From assembly GCA_003599575.1 (NCBI GenBank), contig QZKV01000076.1, positions 1 to 45,286 on the forward strand: a stretch of 45,286 nucleotides of DNA. Reading direction: 5' to 3'. Each line of letters begins with the position of its first letter. Positions within the stretch are counted from its first letter, which is position 1. The position numbers and the translations under genes were made by a program. Source of the stretch: Desulfobacteraceae bacterium (GTDB taxonomy: Bacteria; Desulfobacterota; Desulfobacteria; Desulfobacterales; Desulfosarcinaceae). Below, in pieces: positions 1-7,588 of the stretch. The notes below the pieces were generated by a model, which saw only the letters and a program-made list of their open reading frames with translations, was not told the origin of the DNA and searched no databases.

Positions 1-129
1 TCCATGCAGGGGGCTCAAATCTTTTGTCGAATCCGAAGTTATTTATCCACTTGTCGAAAACAAGGAATCAAGGCAAGCCACGCATTGGATCTTTTGTTTA
101 ATGGTAAGTTGCCTGATTTTTTAATGTAG
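1..129 (+). pseudogene. C-terminal fragment of a probable IS66-type transposase
   Basis: Reading from base 1 in frame 1 gives 42 codons ending in TAG at 127-129. The peptide contains an Arg-Ile-Arg-Ser-Tyr-Leu-Ser-Thr stretch followed by Arg-Lys-Gln-Gly-Ile and then Ala-Leu-Asp. This resembles the C-terminal tail of IS66-family DDE transposases, which often reads like RSYISTLRKQG followed by an Ala-Leu pair. The 5' part lies outside the window, so I cannot say whether the element is intact or a remnant. Its position beside an AT-rich glycosyltransferase cluster fits a horizontally acquired segment. The family call rests on recalled similarity of a short tail and is tentative. Confidence 0.5.
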
Positions 130-365
130 ATGAAAGTATAGTTACATATTTCGCTGAATAGATACAAAGATAGATAATCATTATGGCATTGTTCACCAAG
201 CGAACGTAAAGCATAAGCAACGCATAAAATGCTCAGATTAAAGAACCGAGATATTGCTGCGATGGCTTTTTAACGGTAATCCTTATGATGACCAAGCATA
301 TCCGATCCAGTCAAGCAAAAACTCAAGCATGACCGTGTTGGCATGGGATACTCTCGGATACGCTT
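130..365. other. AT-rich intergenic region between transposase fragment and glycosyltransferase operon
   Basis: No convincing open reading frame is present on either strand. If the preceding reading frame is a transposase, the right end of that element should lie here, but I could not identify a terminal inverted repeat without its left end. The stretch presumably also holds the promoter of the downstream operon; no clear promoter stands out. Confidence 0.4.
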
Positions 366-2351
366 ATGCAAATGATATTGATGTTCATTTCAATGAAGCG
401 TCGTAAAAATATAACTTTCAAACTCTTGTGGCGGTGGATGAAGTCTCGTTACTCCGTTGCCTTCTGCAATATTTTTCTTCAACAAAAGTTATTTAGAAAT
501 TGCCTATGGTTGCTTTATATCCTATATGCATTATTTACTCTATTTATTTGGACCAAAAATAATTGGTTTCCAGTGACAGGAGACGAGCCGCATTATATAG
601 TCATGGCAGACGGGATAATAAGGGACGGAACATTTGAGCAAACAAAAGCTTACGCGAGGGAATTTAAAGATCGCAAAATTTACCCCACCGGTTTGGCTCC
701 ACACGGCGATCATCCAAACGCTCAAAATACGCATGCCATTGTGGGTCCAAATGGGCTTTATAATATTCACAATATTGGTTTGCCAATCGTTATCTTTATG
801 CCCTATGTAATTGCTGGTACATTAGGCGCAAAAGTTTTTATTGTCTTACTTTGCAGCTTTTTAATTCCCATGGTTTGGCGATTGTCCAACTTATACACAA
901 ATAATATAAACCATAAAGTTTTAATTGCTGTTTCTTTGTGCTTTTCAGCAGCAGTTATCCCTGCTTCCACTCAGATCTATCCGGACTTGTTAGGAGGAGT
1001 CATAGCCCTAGCAGCTTGTACAAGATTGCTCGAAAGGCAGGAAAAAGAAATACCTTTTGGGATGCGCGATATTGGCATCGCTATAACGGTTTCTTTTTTA
1101 CCCTGGCTGCAGATTAAATTTACAGCTGCAGCGATTATACTTTCTATCGCAATAGCCTTGCAGTTCTATTTCTGCGATAAAGGCAGATATTTAGGAATTT
1201 TATGTTTAATCATTTTGTCATTCTCCCTTGTATCGCTTGGAATTTATAATATTTATGCATTTGGCAAGTTTACGGGACCTTATAATAGCGGAGCACTTAA
1301 ACTTAGTTCACATTCTTTAATGGTTTTTTTAGGCTTGCACATAGATCGGTTTCAGGGCATTTTCATTCAAAACCCTATTTATTTTGTAGGTTTGATTTTC
1401 ATCATACCTTATTTAAAGAGAAATAGATTCGTCGGGACAATTATATTGCTTGTCTATTGTAGCTTTATCATTCCCAATGCGCTACATCCAAATTGGTATG
1501 GAGGATTTTCTTTCGCTGGCAGATTCGCCTGGGCAGGTGCAATTGTGATGATGCCAATCGTCGCCTATGCATTGTCTGTTTTGATGACTGATACAAAAAA
1601 AGGCCATTTTGCCTTAATTTTTATTATATTTATCAATGCTCTTTTTTATACCTCATATACCTCCCATAGATTCGATTTTTACAATAAGGCATTCACTCAA
1701 GCTGACGCTAAGAATATATTCCTAAACCAATACGACTCGTTATTCCCGTTAATCGATAATTTTTTACCTGCTTTATACGATAGTGACTGGGCTTTCGAAT
1801 ACATTATGAATATTGATTTTCTTATATTTGTTTTCGGCTTAATGACTTTGGGTTATTTTTACACGAAATTATCAAATCCAGTTTTTTATTCTAAACTTAA
1901 GCAATTCCTGTTTACTTTTTGTGTCTTTACAATATCTGCAGGAGCAACTAACTTTGAACATCGAATTCCTATGTTTTGGGAGGCTTCAAAACTTCCCTCA
2001 CAAGTAGGAGAAATAAAAGGAGGTACGCGGGTCGTACTATCTCATACTTCCTTGCCGGGTTTCGTTACTTTCGGCCCATATATACCCTTAAAAGAGGGAA
2101 AATACAATTTTACTTACTTGATAGAAGCATTTTCGTCTGATGATGAAATAATTGGGTGGGCGGACGTTTACAATCACGACAAGAGAACCTTATTAACCAA
2201 AATAGACATCAAATCCTCTGATAAACCTCAAACAATCGAGGGGAGGTTTGAGATTTTTTCTGATTTATCGATGCTACCGATTGAAGTAAGAATCTTTTAT
2301 ACTGGAAAGGGAAATATCATTGTTCATTCGCTGCAATTATATTCAGAATAA
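366..2351 (+). CDS. Polytopic GT-C-type glycosyltransferase-like membrane protein (ArnT/GT39-like)
   Basis: This 661-residue protein has a first hydrophobic segment near residues 45-62 and then many more through about residue 520. The first extracytoplasmic loop carries Gly-Asp-Glu-Pro-His-Tyr (about residues 72-77). An acidic pair in that loop is typical of GT-C transferases of the ArnT/PMT kind, which use polyprenyl-phosphate sugars in the periplasm. The C-terminal 130 residues look soluble and beta-rich. Several in-frame ATGs (366, 375, 387, 396) lie close together and no strong ribosome site separates them, so the exact start is uncertain. It opens a run of glycosyltransferases and probably adds a lipid-linked sugar to a surface glycan or protein. 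The acceptor is unknown. Codon use is strongly AT-rich compared with genes beyond 6.5 kb. Confidence 0.6.
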   Translation: MQMILMFISMKRRKNITFKLLWRWMKSRYSVAFCNIFLQQKLFRNCLWLLYILYALFTLFIWTKNNWFPVTGDEPHYIVMADGIIRDGTFEQTKAYAREFKDRKIYPTGLAPHGDHPNAQNTHAIVGPNGLYNIHNIGLPIVIFMPYVIAGTLGAKVFIVLLCSFLIPMVWRLSNLYTNNINHKVLIAVSLCFSAAVIPASTQIYPDLLGGVIALAACTRLLERQEKEIPFGMRDIGIAITVSFLPWLQIKFTAAAIILSIAIALQFYFCDKGRYLGILCLIILSFSLVSLGIYNIYAFGKFTGPYNSGALKLSSHSLMVFLGLHIDRFQGIFIQNPIYFVGLIFIIPYLKRNRFVGTIILLVYCSFIIPNALHPNWYGGFSFAGRFAWAGAIVMMPIVAYALSVLMTDTKKGHFALIFIIFINALFYTSYTSHRFDFYNKAFTQADAKNIFLNQYDSLFPLIDNFLPALYDSDWAFEYIMNIDFLIFVFGLMTLGYFYTKLSNPVFYSKLKQFLFTFCVFTISAGATNFEHRIPMFWEASKLPSQVGEIKGGTRVVLSHTSLPGFVTFGPYIPLKEGKYNFTYLIEAFSSDDEIIGWADVYNHDKRTLLTKIDIKSSDKPQTIEGRFEIFSDLSMLPIEVRIFYTGKGNIIVHSLQLYSE

Positions 2352-2418
2352 ATCTTATCAATGTCTTTTTAAAACTGCCTTGATGTATTCAAGGTGCCCA
2401 GATTAGGATAGTGCATTT

Positions 2419-3165
2419 ATGAAAAACGGTTATTCTTCTATCGATTTGGGTATAGTATGCCCCATGGCAAACGAAATTACTACAGCTGAAAAATTTATCA
2501 AAGATGTTTTAGCCACTTGTTCATCCTATAACTTTTATGCTGTAAAAATTTTCGTGGTCGTAGACAAGGTGAGTACTGATGGAACTATTGGCCTGCTAAA
2601 TATCCTCTCGGAAACAATATCCGAGCTTGAAATAGTCTATGCGCCTGAAAACACGTGTGTTGTTGATGCATATATTCGAGGATATAAAGAGGCTCTGAAG
2701 TTTAATTGCGACTGGATATTGGAAATAGATGCAGGCTTCAGTCATCAACCAGACGATATACCTATTTTTTTCGAAACCATGATCGAGGGCTATGATTGCG
2801 TTTTTGGGAGCAGGTTTTGTTACGGTGGAAAATTTTCGAATGGATCTTTTAAGCGATATTTAATTAGTCGTGTCGGAAGTGTCCTTACTAATTTTCTTTT
2901 AGGCACACGCCTTCGCGATATGACGAGCGGCTTTGAGCTATTTTCAAACGAAGCATTAATAAAGATTTTGAAAAAAGGGATTCATTCGCGCGGTCCATTT
3001 TTCCAGACCGAAATTAAAACTTATGCCCACCGTTTTAGGATCATCGATGTCCCAATACGTTACCAATCACCAAGCCATAAAATCGGTAAATCTGCGCTTA
3101 AAGATGCCGCTTTCAACCTTTGGCGGTTATTTCAGCTCCGGCTCCATCACGATGTGAGGGTATAA
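2419..3165 (+). CDS. GT2 family glycosyltransferase, dolichol/polyprenyl-phosphate mannosyltransferase-like
   Basis: This 248-residue protein has a GT-A fold signature of family GT2: an early nucleotide-binding region (VVVDKVSTDGT near residue 50), a metal-binding Leu-Glu-Ile-Asp-Ala-Gly segment near residue 107, and the Gly-Ser-Arg-Phe and Met-Thr-Ser-Gly-Phe-Glu motifs characteristic of DPM1-like enzymes. It lacks the C-terminal membrane helices found in GtrB-type relatives, so it should be cytosolic and transfer a sugar from a nucleotide donor to polyprenyl phosphate. That product could feed the GT-C enzyme encoded just upstream. An AGGATAG box lies before the ATG. The stop codon shares one base with the next start (TAATG), which implies translational coupling. 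The sugar is not predictable from sequence. Confidence 0.75.
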   Translation: MKNGYSSIDLGIVCPMANEITTAEKFIKDVLATCSSYNFYAVKIFVVVDKVSTDGTIGLLNILSETISELEIVYAPENTCVVDAYIRGYKEALKFNCDWILEIDAGFSHQPDDIPIFFETMIEGYDCVFGSRFCYGGKFSNGSFKRYLISRVGSVLTNFLLGTRLRDMTSGFELFSNEALIKILKKGIHSRGPFFQTEIKTYAHRFRIIDVPIRYQSPSHKIGKSALKDAAFNLWRLFQLRLHHDVRV

Positions 3166-4187
3166 TGCCTCAAGGAAACCTTACGCGACCTAAAACATCC
3201 ATCGTGGTTACATCCATATCGAACCCCAACGAAGCCCTCCGTCAGTTGGCCAAGGGAAGCAAAGATCACGGATGGGCATTCATCGTTATCGGCGACGTTT
3301 CAAGCCCGCCTGGGTTCTATATAGATGGCTGCGATTTCTATGATCTTGATCGACAAACAGCAACAACCTTGCAGTTCGCCGGGCTTTGCCCGAAGCGGCA
3401 TTACGCTCGAAAGAATATTGGCTATCTTTTGGCCATGAAAAACGGCTCCGACATCATCATCGACACCGATGATGATAATTTCCCCTGCGACGAATTTTGG
3501 GAGCTTCGCCAACGAAACGTGAAAGTCCACAGCTTAGAATCCGGAGAGTGGGTCAACGTATACCGATATTTCAGCGATGCAAACATTTGGCCGCGCGGGT
3601 TTTCCTTGATGCATATAAAATCCGCGGCACCAGCCTTGGAAGACATGGCCGTTGAGGATCTGGATTGCCCAATTCAGCAGGGTCTGGCCGACGAAAATCC
3701 TGATGTCGATGCGATATACAGATTGATTCTCCCGCTTCCGCTGACGTTTAAAAAGGGGATTCAGGTGGCCTTTAAAAGAGGCACCTGGTGTCCATTCAAC
3801 AGTCAAAATACGATGTGGTGGAAGGACGCGTTCCCGTTGTTATACCTGCCCTCCTGCTGTTCCTTTCGGATGACCGATATATGGCGCAGTTTCATCGCCC
3901 AGCGAATCGCCTGGGAAAATGACTGGGCCGTACTCTTCCATGATGCCACCGTATTTCAGCAACGCAATGAACACAATCTGTTGAAAGATTTTGCCGATGA
4001 GATACCGGGGTATTTGGGCAATGAACGCCTATGCTTGGCCTTGAACGAATTGCCTCTAATGCCGGGCGTACATAATATCGCTTCGAATCTAAAGCTCTGC
4101 TATGAAAAACTCGTTGAAATAAAGATGATCGATGCCCAGGAGCTGTTGCTGCTGGATGCCTGGATCTCAGATATCCAAGATGTATGA
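3165..4187 (+). CDS. STELLO/DUF288-type putative glycosyltransferase
   Basis: This 340-residue protein starts with TSIVVTSISNPN and contains Arg-Lys-Asn-Ile-Gly-Tyr-Leu-Leu-Ala-Met followed by Asp-Ile-Ile-Ile-Asp-Thr-Asp-Asp-Asp-Asn. This arrangement is characteristic of the STELLO (DUF288) family, whose plant members act in Golgi cellulose-synthase assembly and have a GT-A-like domain with an acidic metal site. Bacterial members occur in polysaccharide clusters and their reaction is not established. I chose the ATG at 3165 because it overlaps the upstream stop (TAATG) and has a GTGAGGG site. An upstream in-frame codon at 3120 would lie inside the previous gene. Its base composition is clearly less AT-rich than the genes on both sides, so the cluster looks like a mosaic. 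Confidence 0.7.
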   Translation: MPQGNLTRPKTSIVVTSISNPNEALRQLAKGSKDHGWAFIVIGDVSSPPGFYIDGCDFYDLDRQTATTLQFAGLCPKRHYARKNIGYLLAMKNGSDIIIDTDDDNFPCDEFWELRQRNVKVHSLESGEWVNVYRYFSDANIWPRGFSLMHIKSAAPALEDMAVEDLDCPIQQGLADENPDVDAIYRLILPLPLTFKKGIQVAFKRGTWCPFNSQNTMWWKDAFPLLYLPSCCSFRMTDIWRSFIAQRIAWENDWAVLFHDATVFQQRNEHNLLKDFADEIPGYLGNERLCLALNELPLMPGVHNIASNLKLCYEKLVEIKMIDAQELLLLDAWISDIQDV

Positions 4188-4218
4188 ACTTTGGGTCACC
4201 GACTGAGTGAACGAGCAA

Positions 4219-5358
4219 ATGAAAATTGGTATTAGCGCAACGTCTACAATGATGATATCCGGATTTTTGGATGGCATCAATGAATATACCAGTAAACTCA
4301 TTTGCACGTTGAGAAATCAAAATGGCTTAATTGTTAAGCCTTTTGTATTTAAACCAGTCCGTTACCGAATCGATTTCGAGCGCTTTAAACATCTCGATGG
4401 CCACATCTCCAGAATGCCATTTTCATTCAACATGATTTTGGGTCAGTGTTTGCACATTTCATTAGAAGAATGTGGCGTAGCCGATCTCGACATTTATCAT
4501 GCAACTGATCATCGTGTCCCATATTTTAAGAATATCCCAGTTGTAGCCAACATTCACGATGCAGTACCGATTGCATTTCCCGAATGGACAAATAAGAGCT
4601 TTCGAAAGACCAAGAATGTTTTATTGAAACGATCCTTCCGTTGGGCCAACAGAGTGATTTGCCTATCTAGAACTGCTCAAAAAGAGGTAATAAAATATTG
4701 GGCAATACCGGAGTCCATTACAGATGTCGTATACCTAGCCGCCGATGAAGGGTATTTTTATAAAATCAATAAAAGCGATAAAATAGACATTCTAGGAAAA
4801 CACGGTTTAGAAGATAAGTGCTATTTCCTTACGGTTGGAACCATCCAACCCCGCAAAAACCAAGAAAATCTTATCAAAGCCTATAGAATGTTATCAAGCA
4901 ACATACGAAAATATATGAAATTGGTACTGGTGGGTAATTACGGCTGGGGATGCTCTCATTTAAAGGATTTGCTGACCGATGAGGAGAACAGGCAAGAAAT
5001 CATATGGTTACAAAATCTATCAAAACGCGAATTGGCAGCGTTATATCAGGGAAGCCTATGCTTTATTTTTCCCTCCTTATATGAAGGTTTTGGTATGCCT
5101 ATCGTCGAAGCTTTTGCATCGGAAACTCCTGTAATCGCGAGCAATCTGTCATGTATCCCAGAAATCGCAGGCAATTCTGCTATATTAGTAGATCCTTACA
5201 ATACACAAGAGATGTCTCGCATCATGAGGGAGCTAGCTCTAAATGACAAACTTAGAGAAAATTTAATCGAAAAAGGCATTCAAAGAGCAAAAGATTTCAG
5301 CTGGAAGAAGTGCGCAGAGGAAACGATTCAAGTTTATAAGAAAGCTCTCTACAATTGA
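4219..5358 (+). CDS. GT4 family glycosyltransferase (group 1)
   Basis: This 379-residue GT-B fold enzyme has a C-terminal donor-binding half that is easy to recognise: GTIQPRKNQENL (about residue 212) and the E-x7-E motif in YEGFGMPIVEAF near residue 293, followed by a short loop ending in Pro-Val-Ile-Ala-Ser. These are hallmarks of retaining GT4 enzymes using nucleotide sugars. I prefer the ATG at 4219 because family members begin with Met-Lys-Ile-Gly; a GTG at 4207 in the same frame is the alternative. The stop overlaps the next gene's TTG start by four bases (TTGA). It probably acts in the cytosol extending a lipid-linked oligosaccharide. Donor and acceptor cannot be inferred. Confidence 0.8.
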   Translation: MKIGISATSTMMISGFLDGINEYTSKLICTLRNQNGLIVKPFVFKPVRYRIDFERFKHLDGHISRMPFSFNMILGQCLHISLEECGVADLDIYHATDHRVPYFKNIPVVANIHDAVPIAFPEWTNKSFRKTKNVLLKRSFRWANRVICLSRTAQKEVIKYWAIPESITDVVYLAADEGYFYKINKSDKIDILGKHGLEDKCYFLTVGTIQPRKNQENLIKAYRMLSSNIRKYMKLVLVGNYGWGCSHLKDLLTDEENRQEIIWLQNLSKRELAALYQGSLCFIFPSLYEGFGMPIVEAFASETPVIASNLSCIPEIAGNSAILVDPYNTQEMSRIMRELALNDKLRENLIEKGIQRAKDFSWKKCAEETIQVYKKALYN

Positions 5359-6482
5359 AAGTATTACATATTTATAAGGACTTTTATCCTCCGATCGTTG
5401 GTGGAATAGAAGGGCACATTAATATCTTAGCAAGGGGGCTGGCGAAAAATAAAATAGACGTGTCAGTCTTGGTTTCCAACACTAGAAACAGAATTGAAAA
5501 AATCTCATTTGATGGTATACAAGTCATAAAGGCACCAGAATTCGGCCGTATAGCTTCAGCGCCGATCAACCCAAACTTTCCGATGCTGTTAAAAAGTTTC
5601 GTTAGAGAAACAGATCTTTTTCATTTTCATCTTCCAAACCCCACTGCTGTTATTTCCTGGGTAATCAGTGGAATTCAAAAGCCTTACGTTGCTTCGTACC
5701 ACAGTGATATAGTCCGGCAAAAAAGATTATATTTTTTTTTCAAACCTTTTGAAAAATACTTTTTTTCGAAAGTTAGTAGGATAATTGTCGCCTCGCCACG
5801 GTATTTAGAAACGTCAAAAATATTACAAAAATATAAATCGAAAAGTTCAATTATCCCTTACGGAATTTCGATAGATAGATTCAATAAAGTAGACCATCGA
5901 TGCGTTAAGGGAATTAAGAATCAATTTAAAAAACCAATAATTCTTTTTATCGGAAAATTTCGGTATTACAAGGGATTGCCCGTACTCCTCGAATCAATGC
6001 AGAATGTCGATGCAATTTTAGTCATCATTGGGAGCGGAAATCGCGAATTAAAAGAAAAATACAAGTGTCGCGATAAAGCTGTATTCTTAGGAGAACTTAA
6101 CGACAATGCTGTCAATGCATACCTTCACGCATGCGATATACTAGTTCTCCCTTCCGTCAAACGCAGTGAAGCATTTGGCATTGTGCTATTAGAAGCAATG
6201 GCATGCGGAAAAGCTGTAATCAGTACGGAACTTGGAACAGGAACTTCTTATGTTAATTTGCATTATCAAACCGGCATCGTAGTTCCTGCAAATAATCGGT
6301 TTGAGTTATCGGAGGCTATGAATAAAATTCTACGGAATGCAGATTTGCGTCGAAGTTTTGGAAACAACGGAAGAGAACGAGTAAAAAAATATTTCACTGA
6401 CAAAAAAATGATTTCTGATACGATCGATTTATATAAAAGCATACTTGATCCGAGAAATACTCCTCCAGCAAAGCAGGCATGA
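5355..6482 (+). CDS. GT4 family glycosyltransferase (group 1), second copy
   Basis: This 375-residue GT-B enzyme has an N-terminal acceptor half beginning MKVLHIYKDFYPPIVGGIEGH, where the glycine-rich loop is typical of GT4, and a donor half with FIGKFRYYKGL (about residue 198) and SEAFGIVLLEAMACGKAVIS near residue 272. The start is a TTG that overlaps the previous stop (TTGA), and no closer ATG preserves the N-terminal loop. It overlaps the following gene region as well, so it sits in the middle of a tightly coupled operon. It differs enough from its neighbour that the two probably add different residues of the same repeat unit. The gene is strongly AT-rich. Confidence 0.8.
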   Translation: MKVLHIYKDFYPPIVGGIEGHINILARGLAKNKIDVSVLVSNTRNRIEKISFDGIQVIKAPEFGRIASAPINPNFPMLLKSFVRETDLFHFHLPNPTAVISWVISGIQKPYVASYHSDIVRQKRLYFFFKPFEKYFFSKVSRIIVASPRYLETSKILQKYKSKSSIIPYGISIDRFNKVDHRCVKGIKNQFKKPIILFIGKFRYYKGLPVLLESMQNVDAILVIIGSGNRELKEKYKCRDKAVFLGELNDNAVNAYLHACDILVLPSVKRSEAFGIVLLEAMACGKAVISTELGTGTSYVNLHYQTGIVVPANNRFELSEAMNKILRNADLRRSFGNNGRERVKKYFTDKKMISDTIDLYKSILDPRNTPPAKQA

Positions 6483-6502
6483 AAAATTTAGGGAGTATGG
6501 AA

Positions 6503-7489
6503 ATGCGCATACTAATCACCGGCGGCGCCGGATTCATTGGATCTCATTTGGCCGAGGCCTATCTTGAAAATGGCAACGAAGTGTATATTATAGACAACCT
6601 TTCCACCGGCTCGCTGGATAATCTTGCTCACCTCAAGGAAAGAAGCGCCTACCAGAAGCGGCTGTTTGTTCATGTTGATTCCATTCTGAATCGTGATGTC
6701 ATGCTGGAGCTCGTGGGGACCTGCGATATTGTTCATCATTTGGCAGCGGCGGTCGGGGTGGAGTTTATTCTCGATCATCCGATGGAATCAATCACGACCA
6801 ATATTCAAGGTACCGAAGTTGTCCTCGAACTGTGCAATAAATTCAAAAAACGGGTACTGATCGCGTCCACGTCCGAGGTTTATGGCAAACATACCCATGC
6901 CCCACTGGTTGAAACGGACAACATCATTTACGGGCCATCCAGCAAGTTTCGTTGGAGCTATGCGGCCTCCAAGCTGATGGACGAATTCATGGCTTTGGCC
7001 TATTATCGTACAACCGGGCTGAAGGTGTGCATCGTAAGGTTGTTCAATACGGTCGGACCCCGCCAGACCGGAGCCTACGGAATGGTTATCCCGAGACTTG
7101 TCGGTCAGGCTTTGAGAAACGAGCCCTTGACGGTCTATGGCGATGGAAATCAGACCCGTACCTTTACTTACGTGAAAGACGTAGTCGGGGCATTCGTCCG
7201 TCTGGTCGAAAATGAAGACGCTTTCGGGCAAGTTCTTAATATTGGAGGTATCGAGGAGATATCTATTCTGGCTCTAGCCCGGCGTATTATCGCGGCTTGC
7301 GATTCCTCCTCTGAAATTCAATTCATCCCCTACGACAAGGCCTTCGGCAAGGATTTTGAAGATATGCAACGCAGAGTTCCGGGCATCGACAAGATCCAAA
7401 ATCTGATCGGCTTCACTCCTGAAACATCGCTGGATGTCATCCTGTCCAAAGTGACCAATTACCTGCGCAAACGAACAGACACTGTATGA
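6503..7489 (+). CDS. Extended SDR NAD-dependent sugar-nucleotide epimerase/dehydratase
   Basis: This 328-residue extended short-chain dehydrogenase has the NAD-binding GGAGFIGSH at its very N terminus, a Thr-Ser-Glu-Val-Tyr-Gly segment and the catalytic Tyr-Ala-Ala-Ser-Lys around residue 153, followed by RLFNTVGPRQTG. The pattern fits UDP-glucuronate decarboxylase, UDP-glucose 4-epimerase or dTDP-glucose 4,6-dehydratase relatives; the last motif is most like the decarboxylase group, but I cannot assign a substrate. The start is taken at 6503 because GGGAG at 6491-6495 is seven bases upstream and family members begin with MRILITGG. An ATG at 6479 overlapping the previous stop (ATGA) and one at 6497 are alternatives. 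It likely supplies a nucleotide sugar to the preceding glycosyltransferases. It is less AT-rich than genes 366-6482. Confidence 0.8.
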   Translation: MRILITGGAGFIGSHLAEAYLENGNEVYIIDNLSTGSLDNLAHLKERSAYQKRLFVHVDSILNRDVMLELVGTCDIVHHLAAAVGVEFILDHPMESITTNIQGTEVVLELCNKFKKRVLIASTSEVYGKHTHAPLVETDNIIYGPSSKFRWSYAASKLMDEFMALAYYRTTGLKVCIVRLFNTVGPRQTGAYGMVIPRLVGQALRNEPLTVYGDGNQTRTFTYVKDVVGAFVRLVENEDAFGQVLNIGGIEEISILALARRIIAACDSSSEIQFIPYDKAFGKDFEDMQRRVPGIDKIQNLIGFTPETSLDVILSKVTNYLRKRTDTV

Positions 7490-7588
7490 AGAACAATTGA
7501 TTGTTTTCAGGTAATGAAATAGAATGCAGCACTTTTTTAAATGAAATGGGAAAGCCATTTCGCCAACTCCAAAGATAACGGCTGATCC

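Noticed and set aside
6788..7231. 147-codon open frame opposite the epimerase gene
   Set aside because: It overlaps the SDR catalytic region and has no independent support.
7492..7505. AACAAT/ATTGTT hairpin after the epimerase gene as a terminator
   Set aside because: The loop would be only two bases and the following T run is short; termination here is not supported.
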